Shown: positions 1 to 8,931, counted from the first letter of the stretch. The stretch is 64,000 nt of DNA from Streptomyces griseicoloratus (GCF_014534645.1 NZ_JACVQF010000127.1:22989-86988), one strand, 5' to 3'. Program-made: numbers and translations. Notes: generated from the letters alone by a model not told the origin.

Positions 1-498
1 TTCCGGACACTCTTCCGGGAGGTCGGCCCGCATCCGACGGCGATGCCCGCCGACAACTTCCTTCGGTTCGTGCTGTTCCACCCGGACGCGTCCGCGGTCC
101 TCGGGGAGCACGAGTCGAGCTGGTGCCTGCCGATGCTGGCGCACTTCGCCTCCGCCGTGGAGCGCCACGGCCACGACCACGGCCTGCAGGCCATCCGCCG
201 CGACATCGCCCAGGACCCGATCATGGAGGCCGCCTACCGGCAGGGCCTGCCGCACTGGGTGCGCGCCGTGGGCCGGAAGGCCGTCGAGCACGACGGCGCC
301 GTACGGCCGCTGCACCACCCCGACCGCCGGTGGGGCGCCACCGAGTGCCGGATCGTCGTCGAGACCCCCAGGTCGCTGGACGAACTCGGCTACACCCGGC
401 TGACGCTGGTCCTGCGCGACTCGCGCCGCGCCGCACACCGCGAACGCCGGACCCGGCGCTCCGCGTCCCACCTGCGGGTGGTCGCCGCCACCGAGTGA
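1..498 (+). CDS. C-terminal part of probable XRE-type regulator (MmyB-like ligand domain), cut by window edge
   Basis: The frame is open from base 1, so the gene starts outside the window; the ATG at 43 is internal. The visible 165 codons carry a pattern (NFLRFVLFHPDA, then a Trp-containing helix, and DGAVRPLHHPD) like the MmyB-type ligand-binding half of Streptomyces XRE regulators, the same layout as the complete regulator at 20324-21172. The helix-turn-helix would lie upstream of the window. The C-terminus is Arg-rich. Family assignment rests on pattern recognition only; a hypothetical protein is the alternative. Confidence 0.5.
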   Translation, partial: FRTLFREVGPHPTAMPADNFLRFVLFHPDASAVLGEHESSWCLPMLAHFASAVERHGHDHGLQAIRRDIAQDPIMEAAYRQGLPHWVRAVGRKAVEHDGAVRPLHHPDRRWGATECRIVVETPRSLDELGYTRLTLVLRDSRRAAHRERRTRRSASHLRVVAATE

Positions 499-772
499 GC
501 GCCGCGGGGCCGTGCGGCCTGTGCGCCGCCCGATCGGGACTCGGCGTCCAAGGGCGGCGTCGTTGTCGCCGAGACCCCGCGGGCGCCGGGCCGAGTGACC
601 GGCTCGCCGTCGGTCAGCGCGCGGCCGGCGTGGAGGCGGTGAGCGCGTCAGCCGAGCGGCTGCACGACCCACTCGGCGGCCCGGGACGAGGACGCCGTGC
701 GGGAGGTGATGGCCCGGCATCCGAGTCACGTACGGGGTCTGTGGGCAGCGGGATGACACGTTACGCAAAGGA
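499..772. other. Intergenic stretch without a recognisable gene
   Basis: About 270 bases between the partial regulator and the control region of the LacI gene. A short plus-strand frame ending near 755 looks mildly coding-like (it contains ARDEDAVREVMARHPSH) but has no plausible start or ribosome binding site, so no gene is called. Confidence 0.4.
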
Positions 773-797
773 CTTGCATTTCTTGCGCTAGGCTTGC
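773..797 (+). promoter_or_regulatory. Three CTTGC repeats overlapping a leaderless promoter: likely operator of the LacI regulator
   Basis: CTTGC occurs at 773-777, 782-786 and 793-797. A TAGGCT -10-like hexamer (789-794) lies 7 bases before the ATG at 802, so the LacI mRNA is probably leaderless. GCAA (766-769) with TTGC (774-777) also forms a dyad. CTTGC-type repeats are known operators for maltose and amylase genes in Streptomyces; autoregulation here is inference. TCTTGCGCT at 781-789 recurs at 1839-1847 in front of the transporter operon. Confidence 0.5.
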
Positions 798-801
798 GCG
801 C

Positions 802-1797
802 ATGACGCGACGACTTGCTGAGGTGGCGAAGAAGGTAGGGGTCAGCGAGGCCACGGTCAGCCGGGTGCTCAACGGCAAGCCCGGGGTCTCCCAGGCCACC
901 CGGCAGGCGGTGCTCTCCGCGCTGGACGTGCTCGGCTACGAACGGCCGACCCAGCTGCGCGGCGAGCGCGCCCGGCTCGTCGGCCTCGTCCTGCCCGAGC
1001 TGCAGAACCCGATCTTCCCGGCGTTCGCCGAGGTCATCGGCGGGGCGCTGGCCCAGCTCGGCCTCACCCCGGTGCTGTGCACCCAGACCAAGGGCGGCGT
1101 CTCGGAGGCCGACTACGTGGACCTGCTGCTGCAACAGCAGGTCTCCGGCGTCGTGTTCGCGGGCGGGCTGTACGCGCAGGCCGACGCGCCCCACGACCAC
1201 TACGAGCGCCTCGCCGAGCGCAACATCCCGGTCGTCCTGGTCAACGCCGGCATCGAGCACCTCGGCTTCCCCCGGGTCTCCTGTGACGACGCCGTGGCGG
1301 TGGAGCAGGCCTGGCGGCATCTGGCCTCGCTCGGCCACGAGCGGATCGGGCTGGTGCTCGGCCCCGGCGACCACATGCCCTCCGGGCGCAAGCTGGCCGC
1401 CGCACGGGCCCTCGGCGACCTCCCGGAGGAGTGCGTCGCGCGCGCCATGTTCTCCATCGAGGGCGGGCACGCGGCGGCCTCCCGGCTCATCGACCGGGGC
1501 GTCACCGGCTTTATCTGCGCGAGCGACCCGCTCGCCCTCGGTGTCGTACGGGCCGCCCGGCGCAAGGGGCTCGACGTGCCCTCCCGGATCTCCGTCGTCG
1601 GCTACGACGACTCCGCCCTGATGAACTGCACCGAGCCGCCCCTCACCACCGTCCGGCAGCCCATCGAGGCGATGGGCCGGGCCGTCGTGGAGCTGCTGAA
1701 CGCGCAGATCAACGGCAGTTCGGTGGCGGCGGAGGAGCTGTTGTTCGAGCCGGAGCTGGTGGTGCGCGGTTCGACCGCGCAAGCACCTCGTCCCTGA
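802..1797 (+). CDS. LacI-family transcriptional regulator of the alpha-glucan locus
   Basis: 331 aa, usual LacI length. Residues 1-60 form the DNA-binding part: TRRLAEVAKKVGVSEATVSRVLNG followed by a hinge-helix region ending before LRGERARLVGLVLPELQNP, where the periplasmic-binding-protein-like effector domain begins. That domain ends with the typical SVVGYDDSALMNCTEPPLTTV block. It should bind operators as a dimer and release them on binding a sugar, probably an alpha-glucoside given the genes downstream (binding protein, two permeases, GH13 and GH87 enzymes). The start at 802 is set by the HTH and a -10-like hexamer only 7 bases away, so translation is probably leaderless. The exact inducer is unknown. 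Confidence 0.93.
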   Translation: MTRRLAEVAKKVGVSEATVSRVLNGKPGVSQATRQAVLSALDVLGYERPTQLRGERARLVGLVLPELQNPIFPAFAEVIGGALAQLGLTPVLCTQTKGGVSEADYVDLLLQQQVSGVVFAGGLYAQADAPHDHYERLAERNIPVVLVNAGIEHLGFPRVSCDDAVAVEQAWRHLASLGHERIGLVLGPGDHMPSGRKLAAARALGDLPEECVARAMFSIEGGHAAASRLIDRGVTGFICASDPLALGVVRAARRKGLDVPSRISVVGYDDSALMNCTEPPLTTVRQPIEAMGRAVVELLNAQINGSSVAAEELLFEPELVVRGSTAQAPRP

Positions 1798-1838
1798 GAT
1801 CCACTCGACTGTCGAATAATTACAGATCCTGCGTGACA

Positions 1839-1847
1839 TCTTGCGCT
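1839..1847 (+). promoter_or_regulatory. TCTTGCGCT element upstream of the sugar transporter operon
   Basis: This nine-base block is identical to 781-789 in front of the LacI gene and lies about 60 bases before the binding-protein start at 1908, inside an AT-rich pocket (1812-1826). The shared sequence suggests that the same LacI regulator controls both transcription units. Inference from two sites only. Confidence 0.4.
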
Positions 1848-1907
1848 CGGCTGTCGCCGGTGCTTGAGTGTGCGGCGCCCACAGCTCCTGTCCCTAAGGG
1901 GTCACTG

Positions 1908-3257
1908 ATGTCACGCACCGGGTTCCGCCGTACCTTTGCCGCTTTGAGCGTGTGCTCACTCGCCCTGGCCGCCTCCGCCTGCGGGTCGGACGACGACGCC
2001 TCCGCGAGCGGCAAGACCCGCATCACGGTCAACTGCATGCCGCCCAAGAGCGCCAAGGTCGACCGGCAGTTCTTCGAGGAGGACGTCGCAGCGTTCGAGA
2101 AGGCCAACCCGGACATCGACGTCGTCCCGCACGACGCGTTCCCCTGCCAGGACCCGAAGACGTTCGACGCCAAGCTCGCCGGCGGGCAGATGGAGGACGT
2201 CTTCTACACGTACTTCACCGACGCGGCGCACGTCGTCGACATCGGCCAGGCGGCCGACCTCACGCCGTACGTCAAGGAACTGAAGAGCTACGAGACCATC
2301 CAGCAGCAGCTGCGCGACATCTACACCGTCGACGGCAAGGTCTACGGCATCCCGCGCACCGGCTACTCGATGGGCCTGATATACAACAAGGCGCTCTTCG
2401 AGAAGGCCGGGCTCGACCCCGACCGGCCGCCCACGACCTGGGACGAGGTCCGCACCGCCGCCAAGAAGATCGCCGCACTCGGCGACGGCACCGTCGGCTA
2501 CGCCGACTACAGCGCCCAGAACCAGGGCGGCTGGCACTTCACCGCCGAGCTGTACTCCCAGGGCGGCGACGTCGTCAGCGAGGACGGCAAGAAGGCCACC
2601 GTCGACACCCCCGAGGGCCGCGCGGTCCTCCAGACGCTCCACGACATGCGCTGGACCGACGACTCCATGGGCAGCAAGCAGCTCCTGGTCATCAACGACG
2701 TCCAGCAGATGATGGGCTCCGGCAAGCTCGGCATGTACCTCGCCGCCCCCGACAACATCCCGATCCTGGTCAAGGAGAAGGGCGGGAACTACAAGGACCT
2801 CGCCCTCGCGCCCATGCCCGGCGGCCAGGGCACCCTCATCGGCGGCGACGGCTACATGTTCAACAAGAAGGCCAGCCCCGAGCAGATCCGCGCCGGCCTG
2901 AAGTGGCTCGACCACATGTTCCTCACCCCCGGCGACGGCTTCCTCGGCGACTACGCCCGCGCCAAGAAGAACGACGCCCCGGTCGGACTGCCCGAACCCC
3001 GCCTGTTCACCGGCGCCGCCGACGCCAAGGACCAGCAGGTCAAGAAGGCCAACGCCAACGTGCCGGTGGAGAACTACCAGTCCTTCCTCGACGGCAACCA
3101 GAACCTGGAGATGAAGATCGAGCCGCCGAACGCCCAGCAGATCTACTCCGTCCTCGACGGTGTCGTCTCCGCCGTCCTCACCAAGAAGGACGCGGACATC
3201 GACAAGCTGCTGAAGGACGCCTCCGGCAAGATCGACGGCATCCTGGCCCGGAGCTGA
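1908..3257 (+). CDS. Sugar ABC transporter solute-binding lipoprotein
   Basis: 449 aa. The N-terminus has a basic region, a hydrophobic stretch and a lipobox ending LAASAC, so it should be exported and lipid-anchored. The mature part follows the family 1 (MalE-like) extracellular binding-protein pattern, with KITVxC-type start, a GKVYGIPRTGYSMGLIYNK block and a GYMFNKKASPEQ block near the C-terminus. The start at 1908 is chosen over upstream in-frame codons because it gives the signal peptide and follows AAGGGG. It is followed after 6 bases by the permease gene. No ATPase is encoded beside it; Streptomyces sugar importers commonly share the MsiK ATPase. An alpha-oligoglucoside ligand is inferred from the neighbouring hydrolases. 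Confidence 0.92.
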   Translation: MSRTGFRRTFAALSVCSLALAASACGSDDDASASGKTRITVNCMPPKSAKVDRQFFEEDVAAFEKANPDIDVVPHDAFPCQDPKTFDAKLAGGQMEDVFYTYFTDAAHVVDIGQAADLTPYVKELKSYETIQQQLRDIYTVDGKVYGIPRTGYSMGLIYNKALFEKAGLDPDRPPTTWDEVRTAAKKIAALGDGTVGYADYSAQNQGGWHFTAELYSQGGDVVSEDGKKATVDTPEGRAVLQTLHDMRWTDDSMGSKQLLVINDVQQMMGSGKLGMYLAAPDNIPILVKEKGGNYKDLALAPMPGGQGTLIGGDGYMFNKKASPEQIRAGLKWLDHMFLTPGDGFLGDYARAKKNDAPVGLPEPRLFTGAADAKDQQVKKANANVPVENYQSFLDGNQNLEMKIEPPNAQQIYSVLDGVVSAVLTKKDADIDKLLKDASGKIDGILARS

Positions 3258-3263
3258 CCGGCG

Positions 3264-4217
3264 ATGAAGACGGTTGAACACCGGCCGGCCGAGGCGGTCG
3301 GGATCCGCCCGGTCACGGCGCCGCCCCCGGCACACGGCCGCGGGCGGCGCCGCCTCGCCCGGCAGGGCCGCGCCTACGCCTTCCTCGTCGGCGGCCTGGT
3401 CTGCTTCGCGCTGTTCTCGTGGTACCCGGCGATCCGCGCGGTCGTGATCGCCTTCCAGAAGTACACCCCGGGCTCGTCCCCCGAATGGGTCGGCACCGCC
3501 AACTTCACCCGCGTCTTCAAGGACCCGGAGTTCGCCGACGCCTGGCGCAACACGTTCACCTTCACCGTGCTCGCCCTGCTGATCGGCTTCGCGGTCCCGT
3601 TCGTCCTCGCCCTGGTGCTGAACGAACTCCGGCACGCCAAGGCGTTCTTCCGGATCGTCGTCTACCTGCCGGTGATGATCCCGCCGGTGGTCAGCGCGCT
3701 GCTGTGGAAGTGGTTCTACGACCCGGGCACCGGCCTCGCCAACGAGGCGCTGCGCCTGCTGCACCTGCCCACCTCGAACTGGTCCAACGGCGCCGACACC
3801 GCGCTGGTCTCCCTCGTCATCGTCGCCACCTGGGCCAACATGGGCGGCACCGTCCTGATCTACCTCGCCGCCCTCCAGTCGATCCCCGGCGAGCTGTACG
3901 AGGCCGCCGAACTGGACGGGGCGAGCCTGCTCCAGCGGGTGCGGCACGTGACGATCCCGCAGACCAGGTTCGTCATCCTCATGCTGATGCTCCTGCAGAT
4001 CATCGCCACCATGCAGGTCTTCACGGAACCGTTCGTCATCACCGGCGGCGGCCCGGAGAACTCCACGGTCACGGTCCTCTACCTCATCTACAAGTACGCC
4101 TTCCTCTACAACGACTTCGGCGGCGCCTGCGCGCTGAGCGTCATGCTCCTGCTGCTGCTCGGGCTCTTCTCCGCCGTCTACCTCCGGCTCACCCGGTCCG
4201 ACGGGGAGGACGCATGA
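3264..4217 (+). CDS. Sugar ABC transporter permease, MalF type
   Basis: 317 aa with six predicted membrane helices after a basic cytoplasmic N-terminus of about 35 residues. The cytoplasmic EAA loop, where the ATPase docks, is visible as ELYEAAELDGASLLQRVRHV. This is the inner-membrane channel half that pairs with the next gene. Its ATG lies 6 bases after the binding-protein stop, and its stop overlaps the next start in an ATGA, so the transporter genes should be co-translated. Confidence 0.92.
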   Translation: MKTVEHRPAEAVGIRPVTAPPPAHGRGRRRLARQGRAYAFLVGGLVCFALFSWYPAIRAVVIAFQKYTPGSSPEWVGTANFTRVFKDPEFADAWRNTFTFTVLALLIGFAVPFVLALVLNELRHAKAFFRIVVYLPVMIPPVVSALLWKWFYDPGTGLANEALRLLHLPTSNWSNGADTALVSLVIVATWANMGGTVLIYLAALQSIPGELYEAAELDGASLLQRVRHVTIPQTRFVILMLMLLQIIATMQVFTEPFVITGGGPENSTVTVLYLIYKYAFLYNDFGGACALSVMLLLLLGLFSAVYLRLTRSDGEDA

Positions 4218-5077
4218 GCGGCACCCGCACCCTGGTCTCCCCGGCCACCCTCGCCCGGCCGCGCGGCAGGGCCGTGTACTGGACCGTGTTCACCGGCGTC
4301 GTCCTGCTCTTCGCCCTCGCCTTCCTCTTCCCCGTCTACTGGATGGTGACCGGCGCGATGAAGTCGCCGGACGAGGTGGCACGGACGCCGCCCACCCTCG
4401 TCCCCGAGGACTGGCGGACCGACGGCTACACCGACGCCTGGGACCTGATGGACCTGCCGGTCCACCTGTGGAACACCGTCGTGCAGGCGGCCGGCGCCTG
4501 GCTGTTCCAGCTGGTGCTGTGCACGGCCGCCGCCTACGCCCTGTCCAAGCTCAGGCCCGCCTTCGGCAAGGTGATCCTCGGCGGCATCCTCGCCACGCTG
4601 ATGGTCCCCGCCCAGGCCCTCGTCGTCCCGAAGTACCTGACCGTGGCCGACCTCGGCCTGCTCAACGACCCCCTCGCCATCTGGCTGCCGGCCGTCGCCA
4701 ACGCCTTCAACCTCTATCTCCTCAAGCGGTTCTTCGACCAGATCCCCAAGGACGTGCTGGAGGCCGCCGAGATGGACGGCGCCGGGAAGCTGCGCATCCT
4801 GTGGTCGATCGTGCTGCCGATGTCGCGGCCCGTGCTCGGCGTCGTGTCGATCTTCGCACTGGTCGCCGTGTGGCAGGACTTCCTGTGGCCGCTGATGGTC
4901 TTCTCCGACACCGACAAGCAGCCGATCAGCGTCGCACTCGTGCAGCTGTCGCAGAACCTGCCGCTCACCGTGCTCATCGCCGCGATGGTGATCGCCAGCA
5001 TCCCCATGGTCGCGCTGTTCCTCGTCTTCCAGCGGCACATCATCGCCGGCATCAGCGCGGGCAGCACCAAGGGCTGA
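4214..5077 (+). CDS. Sugar ABC transporter permease, MalG type
   Basis: 287 aa. The N-terminal helix is followed by the family sequence FPVYWMVTGAMKSPDEV, and the EAA loop reads DVLEAAEMDGAGKLRILWSIVLP. It forms the translocation pore with the preceding permease. The ATG at 4214 overlaps the previous stop by 4 bases. The last residues (HIIAGISAGSTKG) match the usual MalG C-terminus, so the protein is full length. Substrate is inferred from context as an oligosaccharide released by the GH87 enzyme. Confidence 0.92.
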   Translation: MSGTRTLVSPATLARPRGRAVYWTVFTGVVLLFALAFLFPVYWMVTGAMKSPDEVARTPPTLVPEDWRTDGYTDAWDLMDLPVHLWNTVVQAAGAWLFQLVLCTAAAYALSKLRPAFGKVILGGILATLMVPAQALVVPKYLTVADLGLLNDPLAIWLPAVANAFNLYLLKRFFDQIPKDVLEAAEMDGAGKLRILWSIVLPMSRPVLGVVSIFALVAVWQDFLWPLMVFSDTDKQPISVALVQLSQNLPLTVLIAAMVIASIPMVALFLVFQRHIIAGISAGSTKG

Positions 5078-5107
5078 CGCCCTCCCCTCGAACGAAAGGC
5101 ACGCACA

Positions 5108-6694
5108 GTGGGACAGCCCACCCCCGACCGCAACCACGCCGACTGGTGGCGCTCCGCCGTCATCTACCAGGTGTACGTCCGCAGCTTCGCGGACGGCGAC
5201 GGCGACGGCACCGGCGACCTCGCGGGAGTCCGGGCGAAACTGCCCTACCTCGCCGACCTCGGCGTGGACGCCCTGTGGTTCAACCCCTGGTACCTCTCCC
5301 CGATGAAGGACGGCGGCTACGACGTCGCCGACTACCGCTCGATCGACCCGGCCTTCGGCACCCTCGCCGAGGCCGAGAAGCTCATCGCCGAGGCACGGGA
5401 ACTCGGCATCCGCACCATCGTCGACATCGTCCCCAACCACGTCTCCGACCAGCACCCCTGGTTCCGGGCCGCGCTCGCCGGCGGGCCCGAGCGCGAACTG
5501 TTCCACTTCCGCCCCGGCCGCGGCGCGCACGGCGAACTGCCGCCCAACGACTGGCGGTCGGAGTTCGGCGGCCCCGCCTGGACCCGGCTGCCCGACGGCG
5601 ACTGGTACCTCCACCTGTTCGCCCCCGAGCAGCCCGACCTCAACTGGGACCATCCGGCCGTGCGCCAGGAGCACGAGGACATCCTGCGGTTCTGGTTCGA
5701 GCGCGGCGTGGCCGGCGTCCGCATCGACTCCGCGGCCCTGCTGGCGAAGGACCCCCGCCTGCCGGACTTCACCGAGGGCCGCGACCCGCACCCGTACGTC
5801 GACCGGGACGAACTCCACGACGTCTACCGCGGCTGGCGCGCGGTCGCCGACGAGTACGGGGGAGTGTTCGTCGGCGAGGTCTGGCTGCCCGACACCGAGC
5901 GTTTCGCCCGCTACCTGCGCCCCGACGAACTGCACACCGCCTTCAACTTCTCCTTCATGACCTGCCCCTGGGACGCGCAGCGGCTGCGCACCTCCATCGA
6001 TGACACCCTCGCCGAGCACGCCCCCGTCGGCGCCCCCGCCACCTGGGTGCTCTGCAACCACGACGTCACCCGCACGGTCACCCGCTACGGCCGCACCGAC
6101 ACCGGCTTCGACTTCGCCACCAAGGCCTTCGGCACGCCCACCGACCTCGCCCTCGGCACCCGCCGGGCCCGGGCCGCCGCCCTGCTGTCGCTGGCCCTGC
6201 CCGGAGCCGTCTACGTCTACCAGGGAGAGGAACTGGGCCTGCCCGAGGCCGACATCCCGCTGGACCGCATCGAGGACCCCATGCACGCCCGCTCCGGCGG
6301 CGTCGACCCGGGCCGCGACGGCTGCCGGGTACCGCTGCCGTGGACGGCCGACGCCCCCCACGCCGGCTTCGGCGGCGAGCCGTGGCTGCCCCAGCCCGCC
6401 GGCTGGGCGTCGTACGCGGCGGACCGCCAGGCCGCCGACCCGGACTCGATGCTCACCCTCTACCGGGAGGCGATCCGGCTGCGCCCGGCGTTCGGCCACG
6501 GCCCGCTGGCCTGGCTGCCCGCCCCCGAGGGCGTCCTCGCCTTCACCCGCGAGCGGACCGGAGCGACGTGCGTGGTCAATCTCGCCGACGCCCCCGCCGA
6601 ACTGCCCGCCCACACCCGTGTCCTGCTGAGCAGCGGCCCCCTGGACGCCCGGGGGCGGCTGCCGAAGGACACCGCGGTCTGGCTGCGTGCCTGA
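5108..6694 (+). CDS. GH13 alpha-glucosidase (cytoplasmic)
   Basis: 528 aa, GTG start after GAACGAAAGG. No signal peptide, so it acts in the cytoplasm on imported sugars. The four conserved regions of the alpha-amylase superfamily are present: DIVPNHVSDQHPWF, GVRIDSAA with nucleophile D207, GEVWLPD with acid/base E257, and NHDVTR with D319. WWRSAVIYQVYVRSFADGDGDG at the N-terminus and GAVYVYQGEELGLPEADIP are typical of oligo-1,6-glucosidase/alpha-glucosidase subfamilies. It should release glucose from short alpha-glucosides. It sits 30 bases after the permease gene, most likely in the same operon. Linkage preference cannot be read from the sequence. Confidence 0.92.
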   Translation: MGQPTPDRNHADWWRSAVIYQVYVRSFADGDGDGTGDLAGVRAKLPYLADLGVDALWFNPWYLSPMKDGGYDVADYRSIDPAFGTLAEAEKLIAEARELGIRTIVDIVPNHVSDQHPWFRAALAGGPERELFHFRPGRGAHGELPPNDWRSEFGGPAWTRLPDGDWYLHLFAPEQPDLNWDHPAVRQEHEDILRFWFERGVAGVRIDSAALLAKDPRLPDFTEGRDPHPYVDRDELHDVYRGWRAVADEYGGVFVGEVWLPDTERFARYLRPDELHTAFNFSFMTCPWDAQRLRTSIDDTLAEHAPVGAPATWVLCNHDVTRTVTRYGRTDTGFDFATKAFGTPTDLALGTRRARAAALLSLALPGAVYVYQGEELGLPEADIPLDRIEDPMHARSGGVDPGRDGCRVPLPWTADAPHAGFGGEPWLPQPAGWASYAADRQAADPDSMLTLYREAIRLRPAFGHGPLAWLPAPEGVLAFTRERTGATCVVNLADAPAELPAHTRVLLSSGPLDARGRLPKDTAVWLRA

Positions 6695-6702
6695 GACCGC
6701 AT

Positions 6703-6734
6703 CCGCTTGTTCCCGCACCCGCTTGTTCCCGCAC
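6703..6734 (+). repeat. Two perfect 16-bp tandem copies upstream of the GH87 gene
   Basis: The unit CCGCTTGTTCCCGCAC occurs at 6703-6718 and again at 6719-6734, directly after the GH13 stop and 25 bases before the GH87 ATG. It contains CTTG, a part of the CTTGC motif near the LacI gene. It may be a regulator site or a recent replication-slippage duplication. Confidence 0.6.
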
Positions 6735-6759
6735 CCCACCACGAAGGGACCGGCACCCC

Positions 6760-8931
6760 ATGCACACACACGGCCTCAGATCCGTCAGGCGCCTGCCGGC
6801 GATGGCCACGGCGGTCGCCCTGGCCGCCGGCACGCTCGCCGTCCTGGCCCCCGCCCCGGCGCACGCCGCCGCGGGCGCCACCCTCCCCTTCACCTCCGTC
6901 GAGGCCGAGTCGGCGGCCACCACCGGCACGAGGATCGGCCCCGACCACACCCAGGGCACCCACGCCTCCGAGGCGTCCGGCCGCCGGGCCGTGCGCCTGG
7001 AACCCGGGCAGCGCGTCGAGTTCACGGTGCCCCGCGGCGCCAACGCCGTGAACGTCGCCCACAGCGTCCCCGACGGCCGGTCCGGCACCCTGAACGTCTA
7101 CGTCAACGGCCAGAAGCTGGCGAGGACCCTCCCCGTCACCTCCAAGTACTCCTACGTCGACACCCCCTGGATCGCCGGCTCGAAGACCCACCACCTCTAC
7201 GACAACGCACGCCTCCTGCTGGGACGGGACGTCCAGGCCGGCGACAAGCTCGCCTTCGAGGCCACGGACGTCCAGGTCACCGTCGACGTCGCCGACTTCG
7301 AGCAGGTGGCCGCGCCCGCCGCCAAGCCCTCCGGTGCCGTCTCCGTCACCGACAAGGGCGCCGACCCCAGCGGACGGGGCGACTCCACGCAGGCGTTCCG
7401 CGACGCCATCGCCGCGGCCCGGGGCGGCACGGTCTGGATACCGCCGGGCGAGTACCGGATCACCTCGTCCCTCGGCGGAGTGCAGAACGTGACGATCCAG
7501 GGCGCCGGCCACTGGCACTCCGTGGTGCGCGCCTCCCGCTTCATCGACCAGTCCGGCTCCTCGGGCAACGTGCACATCAAGGACTTCGCGGTGATCGGCG
7601 AGGTGACCGAGCGCGTCGACTCCAGCCCCGACAACTTCGTCAACGGCTCCCTCGGCCCGAACTCCTCCGTCTCCGGGATGTGGCTCCAGCACCTCAAGGT
7701 CGGCCTGTGGCTGACCGGCAACAACGACAACCTCGTCGTCGAGGACAACCGCATCCTCGACACCACCGCCGACGGCCTCAACCTCAACGGCAACGCCCGC
7801 GGGGTCAGGGTCCGGAACAACTTCCTGCGCAACCAGGGCGACGACGCGCTCGCCATGTGGTCGCTGAACGCCCCGGACGTCGACAGCAGCTTCGAGAACA
7901 ACACCATCAGCCAGCCCAACCTGGCCAACGGCATCGCCATCTACGGCGGCACCGACATCACGGTCCGCGGCAACCTCGTCTCCGACACCAACGCCCTCGG
8001 CAGCGGCATCGCGATCTCCAACCAGAAGTTCCTCGACCCCTTCCACCCCCTGTCCGGCACCATCACGGTCGACGGCAACACCCTCGTGCGCACCGGCGCG
8101 ATGAACCCCAACTGGAACCACCCGATGGGCGCCCTGCGCGTCGACTCCTACGACAGCGCGATCGAGGCACAGGTGAGGATCACCGGCACGACGATCACCG
8201 ACAGCCCGTACAGCGCCTTCGAGTTCGTCTCCGGCAGCGGGCGCGGACACGCGGCGAAGAACATCACCGTCGACGGAGCCACCGTGCGCGACACCGGCAC
8301 CGTCGTCGTCCAGGCCGAGACCCAGGGCGCCGCCACCTTCCGGAACGTCACCGCCACCGGCGTCGGATCCGCCGGGATCTACAACTGCCCCTACCCGGCC
8401 GGCTCCGGCACCTTCACCCTCACCGACGGCGGCGGCAACTCCGGCTGGAGCTCCACCTGGTCGGACTGCTCCACCTGGCCGCAGCCCGGCCAGGGCAACC
8501 CCGACCCCGACCCGGACCGCAACCTCGCCCGGGGCCGCCCGGTGACCGCCACCGGATCCCAGGACGTCTACACGCCCGGCAAGGCGGTCGACGGCGACCC
8601 CCACACCTACTGGGAGTCGGCGAACCACGCCTTCCCCCAGGCCCTGACCGTCGACCTCGGCTCGGCGCAGCCCGTGCGCCGGCTGGTGCTGAAACTGCCG
8701 CCGCAGTCCGCCTGGCAGGCCCGCACCCAGACCCTGTCCGTGCAGGGCAGCACGGACGGCTCGTCGTACTCCACGGTCGTCCCGTCGACGGCGTACCGCT
8801 TCGACCCGGCCACCGGCAACACCGTGTCGGTCGGCGTGAGCGCGGACATCCGCTACCTGCGCCTGCACGTCACCGCCAACACCGGCTGGCCGGCGGCCCA
8901 GTTCAGCGAAGTGGAGGCGTATCTTTCCTGA
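6760..8931 (+). CDS. Secreted GH87 alpha-1,3-glucanase (mutanase/mycodextranase) with discoidin-type domain
   Basis: 723 aa. Residues 1-37 are a Sec-type signal ending AHAAA. A CBM35-like beta-sandwich follows (about 45-185), then a right-handed beta-helix (about 195-575) starting SVTDKGADPSGRGDSTQAF. Within it D338 and the pair D361-D362 have the same 23- and 24-residue spacing as the three catalytic Asp of characterised GH87 alpha-1,3-glucanases (D1045, D1068, D1069 in the Paenibacillus FH11 enzyme, from memory). Residues 588-723 form an F5/8-type C (discoidin) carbohydrate-binding domain. The enzyme should cut extracellular alpha-1,3-glucan or nigeran, supplying the importer and GH13 enzyme upstream. 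Its 3' end overlaps the convergent ATPase gene by 29 bases. Confidence 0.88.
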   Translation: MHTHGLRSVRRLPAMATAVALAAGTLAVLAPAPAHAAAGATLPFTSVEAESAATTGTRIGPDHTQGTHASEASGRRAVRLEPGQRVEFTVPRGANAVNVAHSVPDGRSGTLNVYVNGQKLARTLPVTSKYSYVDTPWIAGSKTHHLYDNARLLLGRDVQAGDKLAFEATDVQVTVDVADFEQVAAPAAKPSGAVSVTDKGADPSGRGDSTQAFRDAIAAARGGTVWIPPGEYRITSSLGGVQNVTIQGAGHWHSVVRASRFIDQSGSSGNVHIKDFAVIGEVTERVDSSPDNFVNGSLGPNSSVSGMWLQHLKVGLWLTGNNDNLVVEDNRILDTTADGLNLNGNARGVRVRNNFLRNQGDDALAMWSLNAPDVDSSFENNTISQPNLANGIAIYGGTDITVRGNLVSDTNALGSGIAISNQKFLDPFHPLSGTITVDGNTLVRTGAMNPNWNHPMGALRVDSYDSAIEAQVRITGTTITDSPYSAFEFVSGSGRGHAAKNITVDGATVRDTGTVVVQAETQGAATFRNVTATGVGSAGIYNCPYPAGSGTFTLTDGGGNSGWSSTWSDCSTWPQPGQGNPDPDPDRNLARGRPVTATGSQDVYTPGKAVDGDPHTYWESANHAFPQALTVDLGSAQPVRRLVLKLPPQSAWQARTQTLSVQGSTDGSSYSTVVPSTAYRFDPATGNTVSVGVSADIRYLRLHVTANTGWPAAQFSEVEAYLS

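Noticed and set aside
1431-1907. Upstream extension of the sugar-binding lipoprotein frame
   Set aside because: The extension overlaps the LacI gene in another frame, lacks protein-like sequence, and would hide the signal peptide and lipobox that begin at 1908.
1956-3947. Long minus-strand frame opposite the sugar transporter genes
   Set aside because: Val/Gly/Asp-rich translation without motifs, opposite genes with a clear lipobox and EAA loops.
8903-8931. Overlap of GH87 and ATPase genes as evidence of an error
   Set aside because: Both C-termini are complete by family pattern; a 29-base convergent overlap is normal in compact Streptomyces regions.
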